Source of the DNA: Mycolicibacterium hodleri
GTDB taxonomy: Bacteria > Actinomycetota > Actinomycetes > Mycobacteriales > Mycobacteriaceae
Length of the DNA stretch: 64,000 nt
Direction of reading: 5' to 3'
NCBI RefSeq assembly: GCF_025822245.1
Contig: NZ_JACKTL010000065.1
Coordinates: forward strand, 49,018 to 113,017
Shown: positions 59,854 through 64,000 of the stretch, piece after piece
How positions within the stretch are numbered: the first letter of the stretch is position 1
Layout: each line of letters opens with the position of its first letter
Program-made: the position numbers and the translations under genes
Notes under the pieces: model-generated
Database searches by the model: none
The model's input: only the letters and a program-made list of their open reading frames with translations
What the model was told of the DNA's origin: nothing

Positions 59854-60885
59854 GTGACCGCACGCGGGTTCCGGTTGGTGGCGTTGTCGGTAGTTCTCGG
59901 TGGGACTTCGCTCCTGCTCAGCGGCTGCAGCTGGTCTGAGGCAATCGGCCTCGGCTGGCCCAACGGCATCACGCCCGAGGCCAAGCTCAACCGAGAGCTC
60001 TGGATCGCCTGCGTCATCGCAGCGCTGGTCGTCGGCGCCATCGTCTACGTCATGTTGTTCTGGACGAGCGTCTTCCATCGCAAGAAGAAGACCGACACCG
60101 ACATGCCGCGCCAGTTCGGCTACAACATGCCACTGGAACTGGTGTTGACCGTCGTGCCGTTCCTCATCATCTCGGTGCTCTTCTACTTCACCGTGGTGGT
60201 GCAGGAGAAGATGCTGCACAAGGATCCCAACCCCGAGGTCGTCATCGACGTCACGGCGTTCCAGTGGAACTGGAAGTTCGGATACCAGAAGATCGCGTTC
60301 AAGGACGGCACCCTCAGTTACGACGGCGCCGACGCGGAGCGCAAGGCTGCCATGGTGTCCAAGCCCGAGGGCGTCGACGAGCACGGCGAGGAACTCGTCG
60401 GCCCGATCAAGGGACTCAACCCCGAGGATCGCACCTACCTGAACTTCGACAAGGTCGAGACCACCGGCACCAGCAACGAAATCCCGATCCTGGTGCTGCC
60501 GAAGGGCAAGCGCATCGAGTTCCAGATCGCCTCCGCCGACGTCATCCACGGCTTCTGGGTGCCGGAGTTCCTGTTCAAGCGCGACGTCATGCCTGACCCG
60601 AAGGCCAACAACTCCGACAACGTCTTCCAGGTCAGCGAGATCCAGGAGACCGGAGCGTTCGTCGGGCGCTGCACCGAGATGTGCGGCACGTACCACTCGA
60701 TGATGAACTTCGAGGTGCGGGTCGTGGAGCCCAACGTGTTCAAGGCGTACCTCCAATACCGCATCGACCATCCCAACGGAACCAACGCCGACGCACTCGG
60801 TGCGGTGGGCCTGCCCGAGCTGGCGGTCACCACGCATCCGTTCGAGTCGCGCCGCGGCGAGCAGGTTCCGCTGGCGAGCAAGTAG
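59854..60885 (+). CDS. ctaC: Cytochrome aa3 oxidase subunit II (lipoprotein)
   Basis: 343 residues. A signal with lipobox LLSGC (Cys25) is followed by two helices (WIACVIAALVVGAIVYVMLF and LVLTVVPFLIISVLFYFTV). The periplasmic cupredoxin domain has the CuA ligands: His in VIHGFWVPE and the cluster GRCTEMCGTYHSMM, containing both Cys, His and Met. An insertion of ~60 residues (about 140-200) is typical of actinobacteria. It accepts electrons from cytochrome cc within the bcc-aa3 supercomplex. GTG 59854 is preceded by AGGAGG. Followed by ctaF. Confidence 0.95.
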   Translation: MTARGFRLVALSVVLGGTSLLLSGCSWSEAIGLGWPNGITPEAKLNRELWIACVIAALVVGAIVYVMLFWTSVFHRKKKTDTDMPRQFGYNMPLELVLTVVPFLIISVLFYFTVVVQEKMLHKDPNPEVVIDVTAFQWNWKFGYQKIAFKDGTLSYDGADAERKAAMVSKPEGVDEHGEELVGPIKGLNPEDRTYLNFDKVETTGTSNEIPILVLPKGKRIEFQIASADVIHGFWVPEFLFKRDVMPDPKANNSDNVFQVSEIQETGAFVGRCTEMCGTYHSMMNFEVRVVEPNVFKAYLQYRIDHPNGTNADALGAVGLPELAVTTHPFESRRGEQVPLASK

Positions 60886-60897
60886 GGACGACGACTC

Positions 60898-61317
60898 ATG
60901 CACATCGAAGCGAGACTGTTCGAGTTCCTCACCGCGTTCTTCGCGGTCTGCGCCGTCGGCTACGGCGTACTGACCGGGATCTACGCCAATGGCGGCATCG
61001 AGTGGGCGGGCACCACGGCGTTGGTCCTCACCACCGGTCTGTCACTGATCATCGGCACGTTCTTCCGGTTCGTCGCACGGCGCCTGGACACCCGGCCCGA
61101 AGACTACGAAGACGCCGAGATCTCCGACGGCGCAGGGGAGTTGGGCTTCTACAGCCCCAGCAGCTGGTGGCCCCTTCTCATCGCCCTGTCGGCGTCGGTG
61201 ACGGCCGTGTCGGTCGCACTGTGGTTGCCATGGTTGATCGTCGCGGGCGTGTGCATGGTGTTGGCGTCGGCCGCCGGCCTCGTGTTCGAGTACTACACCG
61301 GTCCCGAGAAGCACTGA
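60898..61317 (+). CDS. ctaF: Cytochrome aa3 oxidase subunit IV
   Basis: 139 residues, four membrane helices in pairs: FLTAFFAVCAVGYGVLTGIY, TTALVLTTGLSLIIGTFF, PLLIALSASVTAVSVALW and WLIVAGVCMVLASAAGLVF. RPEDYEDAEISDGAGELGFY between the pairs is highly characteristic of actinobacterial subunit IV. It stabilises the actinobacterial oxidase. It lies 12 bp after ctaC and is co-transcribed with it. From memory, Rv2199c. Confidence 0.94.
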   Translation: MHIEARLFEFLTAFFAVCAVGYGVLTGIYANGGIEWAGTTALVLTTGLSLIIGTFFRFVARRLDTRPEDYEDAEISDGAGELGFYSPSSWWPLLIALSASVTAVSVALWLPWLIVAGVCMVLASAAGLVFEYYTGPEKH

Positions 61318-61481
61318 CCCCACACGGCTCAAGGTCACGATAGAGGCCCCAGTTGGCCGATGTGTCGTGCCGCCGAAGCCGTCGGGGCGTCGCGTTCGGT
61401 AAGGTTGCCGAGGCACGACCACCAGTCACGACCCCGACGCTGACGTCGCGCCACCCGGGCAGTCGAAAAGGACAGGCGTAG

Positions 61482-62327
61482 ATGAGCGGGCCGAATCCCC
61501 CAGAGTCGGATTCTCCAGGATCGAATTCACTGGGGCCGGACGAACCGGCTCGGGAGTCGCCGAAGACGGGCGAAACCGAGATCTACTCGCGGGCGTACTC
61601 CGCGCCGGAATCCGAGCAGTTCACCAGCGCACCGTACGTGCCACCGGACTCCGCGCTGTACGACTACGACTCCTTCGACCCGAAGACCGAGGACGACGAC
61701 GCGACCCCGCCCCGCTGGCCCTGGGTGGTCGGGGTGGTCGCCATCGTCGCCGCGATCTCGCTGGTGGTCTCGGTTGCCGTTCTGGTCACGCGGACCGACA
61801 GCGAGACGCTCGCCAACCCGGAGACCAGCACGACGACGTCGGTGCCCCCGGTTCAGGACGAGATCACCACCACGACGCCTCCGCCCCCGCCGCCTCCTCC
61901 GCCGTCCACCACCGAGGAACCGCCACCGCCGCCTCCCGAGACGATCACCGTCACCCAGGAGCCGCCGCCGCCGCCCCCGCCGGCGGTCGAGGCACCGCCC
62001 GCACCGCCACCGGCCGAGACGGCACCGCCGCCGGCCACCTCCGCCGCCCCGGCAGGCCCGCGGTTCATCACCTACACCGTGACGGGAACCAAGGCGCCGC
62101 TGGACCGCATCTCGGTGACCTACACCGATGCGTCCGGCCGACAGCGCACCCAGCAGAACGTCTACATCCCCTGGTCGTTGACCGTCACGCCGATCTCGAT
62201 GTCGGAGTTCGGCTCGGTGCAGGCGTCGAGCCTGCTACGACTGAGCAAGTTGAACTGTCAGATCACTACTAGCGACGGGCAGACCATCGCCTCACAGCAG
62301 AACAACGACTGGCAGACGAGCTGCTGA
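61482..62327 (+). CDS. mmpS3: MmpS3-like membrane protein
   Basis: 281 residues. A long acidic, disordered cytoplasmic start (1-~80) precedes one helix (WPWVVGVVAIVAAISLVVSV). A Pro-rich linker with long Pro runs and TTT segments follows (about 110-190). The MmpS domain closes the protein (about 190-281), with FITYTVTGTKAPLDRISVTY and IPWSLTVTP. The Pro-Trp-Ser shows the Trp codon that is TAG in the mmpS pseudogene at 14.6 kb. No MmpL partner is adjacent, as for Rv2198c. Its stop overlaps the next gene's ATG. Confidence 0.92.
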   Translation: MSGPNPPESDSPGSNSLGPDEPARESPKTGETEIYSRAYSAPESEQFTSAPYVPPDSALYDYDSFDPKTEDDDATPPRWPWVVGVVAIVAAISLVVSVAVLVTRTDSETLANPETSTTTSVPPVQDEITTTTPPPPPPPPPSTTEEPPPPPPETITVTQEPPPPPPPAVEAPPAPPPAETAPPPATSAAPAGPRFITYTVTGTKAPLDRISVTYTDASGRQRTQQNVYIPWSLTVTPISMSEFGSVQASSLLRLSKLNCQITTSDGQTIASQQNNDWQTSC

Positions 62328-62977
62328 TGACCACTGACGTGGAAGGTGGGGCCGCGCCCCCGCGTCCCCGCCCGGGCACACCGGACCGGACGGATCGCAT
62401 TCTGATCGTCGCCGCCGTCGCGCTGTGGCTGACCGCCCTGGGCGCCGGGGTGGCGGCCGTCGTCGCACTCGTCGACCTCGCCAGCGCCCACGCCTCCGGT
62501 GCGGGGAAGTCGGACACGCCGTGGCTGCTGTACACCGTCATCGGTGTCTCGGCGCTGGTGATCGTCGGCGCAATCCCGTTGCTGCTGAAGGCTAGGCAGT
62601 CGGCGGTGGCCAGTGTCCCGTCGCGCACCGATGCGCCGGAGGACGCCACGGCCCGTGAGACGCCGTCGGTGGCGCAGCGGTTACAGCCGTTCGGTGCGCC
62701 GGTGCTCCGGCGATACTCCACGCCGCCGGCCGGACACCGGGTTGGCTTCCCGACCGCCGCGGTCGAACAGATCTGGCTGCGCTGCACCGCCTCCATCGCG
62801 GCCGCCATGGGCGCTGCCGCCACGGCGATCGGCGTGGCCACCTATCTCATGGCCTCCGAGCACGAGACGGCGTCCTGGATCGTGTACGCCGTCGCCGGCG
62901 TGATCACCGTCGCCATGGTCGCGGTGCCGTTCACCTTCCTGCGTCAGCTCCACGGCGTCCTCGAGTCGGCCCACTAG
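62327..62977 (+). CDS. DUF2561-type four-helix membrane protein (Rv2197c-like)
   Basis: 216 residues. Two helices near the N-terminus (ILIVAAVALWLTALGAGVAA and LLYTVIGVSALVIVGAIPLL) and two near the C-terminus (AAAMGAAATAIGVATYLM and WIVYAVAGVITVAMVAVPFTF) flank a polar loop that includes ERQ-like RLQPFGAPVLRRY. Function is unknown. ATG 62327 overlaps the mmpS3 stop, so it is translated with mmpS3. It is convergent with qcrB across a 336-bp gap holding a direct repeat and terminator. Confidence 0.87.
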   Translation: MTTDVEGGAAPPRPRPGTPDRTDRILIVAAVALWLTALGAGVAAVVALVDLASAHASGAGKSDTPWLLYTVIGVSALVIVGAIPLLLKARQSAVASVPSRTDAPEDATARETPSVAQRLQPFGAPVLRRYSTPPAGHRVGFPTAAVEQIWLRCTASIAAAMGAAATAIGVATYLMASEHETASWIVYAVAGVITVAMVAVPFTFLRQLHGVLESAH

Positions 62978-63016
62978 CCCGTTCGGCGGTGGGGGAGCGG
63001 GGGCATCCGCTCGGTC

Positions 63017-63266
63017 CGCCGAGTGTGTGGGTTGTGACCGCGAAGTGCGGGTGGCGACGTACACGAGCCTCACGGTCGGCGACGAATATGGCTGTCACAC
63101 ATACGAACACCGCCCCTCGGGGTGGGGGAGTGGGGCCGGGACGGACACTCGATCGGGACCGTCGGGCGCCGAGTGTGTGGGTTGTGACCTAGAAGTGCGG
63201 GTGGCGACGTACACGAGCCCCACGGTCGGCGACGAATATGGCTGTCACACATACGAACACCGCCCC
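63017..63266. repeat. Direct repeat: two 100-bp copies, 150-bp period, 97% identical
   Basis: Copy 1 is 63017-63116 and copy 2 is 63167-63266. They differ at only three positions (63040/63190, 63041/63191 and 63070/63220). The 50-bp spacer between them is unrelated. Each copy begins CGCCGAGTGTGTGGG and ends in GAACACCGCCCC, which in copy 2 forms the left arm of the terminator. The repeat fills most of the gap between the convergent DUF2561 and qcrB genes. A short open frame that reads through both copies is not credible as a gene. Confidence 0.85.
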
Positions 63267-63290
63267 GACTTTCGTCGGGGCGGTGTTCGT
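63253..63290. terminator. Strong bidirectional hairpin terminator
   Basis: A perfect 17-bp stem (63253-63269 with 63274-63290) closes on the loop TTTC. It sits between the convergent DUF2561 gene (stop 62977) and qcrB (stop 63314), and can serve both strands. There is no T-tract. Confidence 0.85.
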
Positions 63291-63313
63291 TGATGGTGCG
63301 GATGCGGACCCGG

Positions 63314-64000
63314 TCAGTGATCTCCGTTGGAGCCGTGGCCGTTGGAGCCGTGCCCGTTGCTGCCGTGTCCATTGCTGCTGCCGTTGCCGTTGACGCCCTG
63401 GCGTTGTTTGAGGGCGGTGATGGCGCGGTGTTCGGCGGCGTGCGCGGCCTCTACGAGGGCGGCCTGTTCGCCTTCGGGGTCGGGGTAGAGGAAGTTGCCC
63501 GTGCCCGGCGCGCCGGCCGAACCCAGCTTGTTCATCTTCTTGGGCAGCGGGGCGCCCTGGTACTCCAGCGGGATGGGGTGGCCGTGCTCGTCGACCGGAC
63601 CCAACGGCTGGTGCAGCTCGACGTAGGCGCCGTGCGGCAGCCGCTTGAGGATGCCCGTCTCGATGCCGTGCTCGAGGACCGCGCGGTCGCTGCGCTGCAG
63701 GCTGATCGCCCACCGGTAGGTGATGTAGTAGACGATGGCGGGCAGTACGACCATCCCGATCCGACCGATCCACGTCGTCGCGTTCAGCGAGATGTGGAAC
63801 TTCAGCGCGATGATGTCGTTCATGCAGGCGAAGGTGAGCACGATGTACAGGGCGATGGCCATCGCGCCGATCGCGGTGCGCACCGGGGCGTCCCGGGGAC
63901 GTTGCAGCAGGTTGTGGTGCGCGGTGTCCTTGGAGAACCGCTTCTCCAGGAACGGGTACACGGTCAGCAGGATGAAGACGAGTCCCATCAACAACGCCAC
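63314..64000 (-). CDS. qcrB: Cytochrome bc1 complex cytochrome b subunit (C-terminal part)
   Basis: The window holds 228 C-terminal residues; the N-terminus with the haem-ligating helices lies beyond the right edge. Visible helices are LMGLVFILLTVYPFLE, IGAMAIALYIVLTFACM and RIGMVVLPAIVYYITYRW. A long hydrophilic actinobacterial C-terminal extension follows, ending in tandem Asn-Gly-His-Gly-Ser repeats (NGHGSNGHGSNGHGSNG). With ctaC and ctaF it belongs to the bcc-aa3 supercomplex, the target of Q203-type inhibitors. From memory, Rv2196. Confidence 0.92.
   Translation of the reverse strand: MALLMGLVFILLTVYPFLEKRFSKDTAHHNLLQRPRDAPVRTAIGAMAIALYIVLTFACMNDIIALKFHISLNATTWIGRIGMVVLPAIVYYITYRWAISLQRSDRAVLEHGIETGILKRLPHGAYVELHQPLGPVDEHGHPIPLEYQGAPLPKKMNKLGSAGAPGTGNFLYPDPEGEQAALVEAAHAAEHRAITALKQRQGVNGNGSSNGHGSNGHGSNGHGSNGDH

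Noticed and set aside
61870..62050. Long CCG/CCGCC runs
   Set aside because: They encode the Pro-rich linker of MmpS3 and stay in frame.
63027..63293. Open frame of 88 codons with an internally repeated peptide
   Set aside because: It follows the 100-bp DNA repeat and runs through the terminator, has no ribosome site, and does not resemble a protein family.

Overview
The window is a high-GC actinobacterial chromosome segment, almost certainly from a non-tuberculous Mycobacterium/Mycolicibacterium. The evidence is MmpS/MmpL proteins, a GlnA1-GlnE-GlnA2 block, DlaT with two lipoyl domains, PtpA with a HAD-type PtkA partner, an F420-type luciferase-like enzyme, a WS/DGAT acyltransferase, mycothiol-style ArsC and many GTG starts. 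From memory, the gene order from cobD (about 7.6 kb) to qcrB (right edge) runs backwards along the H37Rv order from Rv2236c to Rv2196. Most of the window is therefore conserved core genome with a few accessory inserts. No phage, IS element, CRISPR array or tRNA was seen.

Region by region. (1) 0-7.6 kb is accessory: a TetR gene (cut by the window edge) divergent from an alpha/beta hydrolase; a quinone oxidoreductase divergent from a CGNR regulator; an arsR-acr3-arsC arsenic operon; a small Ala-rich coiled-coil gene with a LexA-like box upstream; a 526-bp AT-richer intergenic stretch; and a secreted glycoside hydrolase gene interrupted by an in-frame TAG. (2) 7.6-13.6 kb is core: cobD, SURF1, ptpA, ptkA, a Nif3-like gene, a zinc-ribbon coiled-coil gene and an RNase H/phosphatase fusion. 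(3) 13.6-19.9 kb is accessory: tetR, an mmpS broken by TAG at its conserved Trp, mmpL, an XRE-cupin regulator, a CPFC flavoprotein and a SAM methyltransferase. (4) rnpB (RNase P RNA) lies at about 20.0-20.4 kb. (5) 20.4-28.4 kb: CYTH-CHAD protein, crotonase, panB, WS/DGAT and two Hip1/CaeA-type exported serine proteases. (6) 28.5-36.3 kb is nitrogen control: glnA2, glnE, a thioesterase, an LLM oxidoreductase, doxX and glnA1. (7) 36.4-44.0 kb: RDD protein, Tat-lipoprotein amidohydrolase, DUF4191 protein, lipA, lipB, a TIGR01777 epimerase and dlaT, a lipoate synthesis and use block. (8) 44.1-48.7 kb: a frameshifted small gene, an EphD-like hydrolase-SDR fusion lacking its Asp nucleophile, tandem SDR paralogues and a LysR regulator. 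(9) 48.7-59.7 kb: leucyl aminopeptidase, gcvT, ilvE, cobS, cobU, DUF3043 protein, glycerate kinase, ErpA-like protein, adenosine kinase and asnB. (10) 59.8-64 kb is respiratory: ctaC, ctaF, mmpS3, a membrane protein, a 100-bp direct repeat with a strong terminator, and the C-terminal part of qcrB.

How the genes work together: ctaC, ctaF, the SURF1 gene and qcrB belong to the bcc-aa3 respiratory supercomplex; lipB and lipA lipoylate dlaT; glnE modifies GlnA1 on Tyr406; cobD, cobU and cobS are late cobalamin steps. Nothing here is clearly a wholly new system. The most unusual signals are three disrupted genes (two by TAG), the EphD-like protein without a nucleophile, a short dispersed motif (core GGAGCGNAGCGACC) that recurs near gene starts, the SOS-like box, and cobU standing where I would expect cobT.
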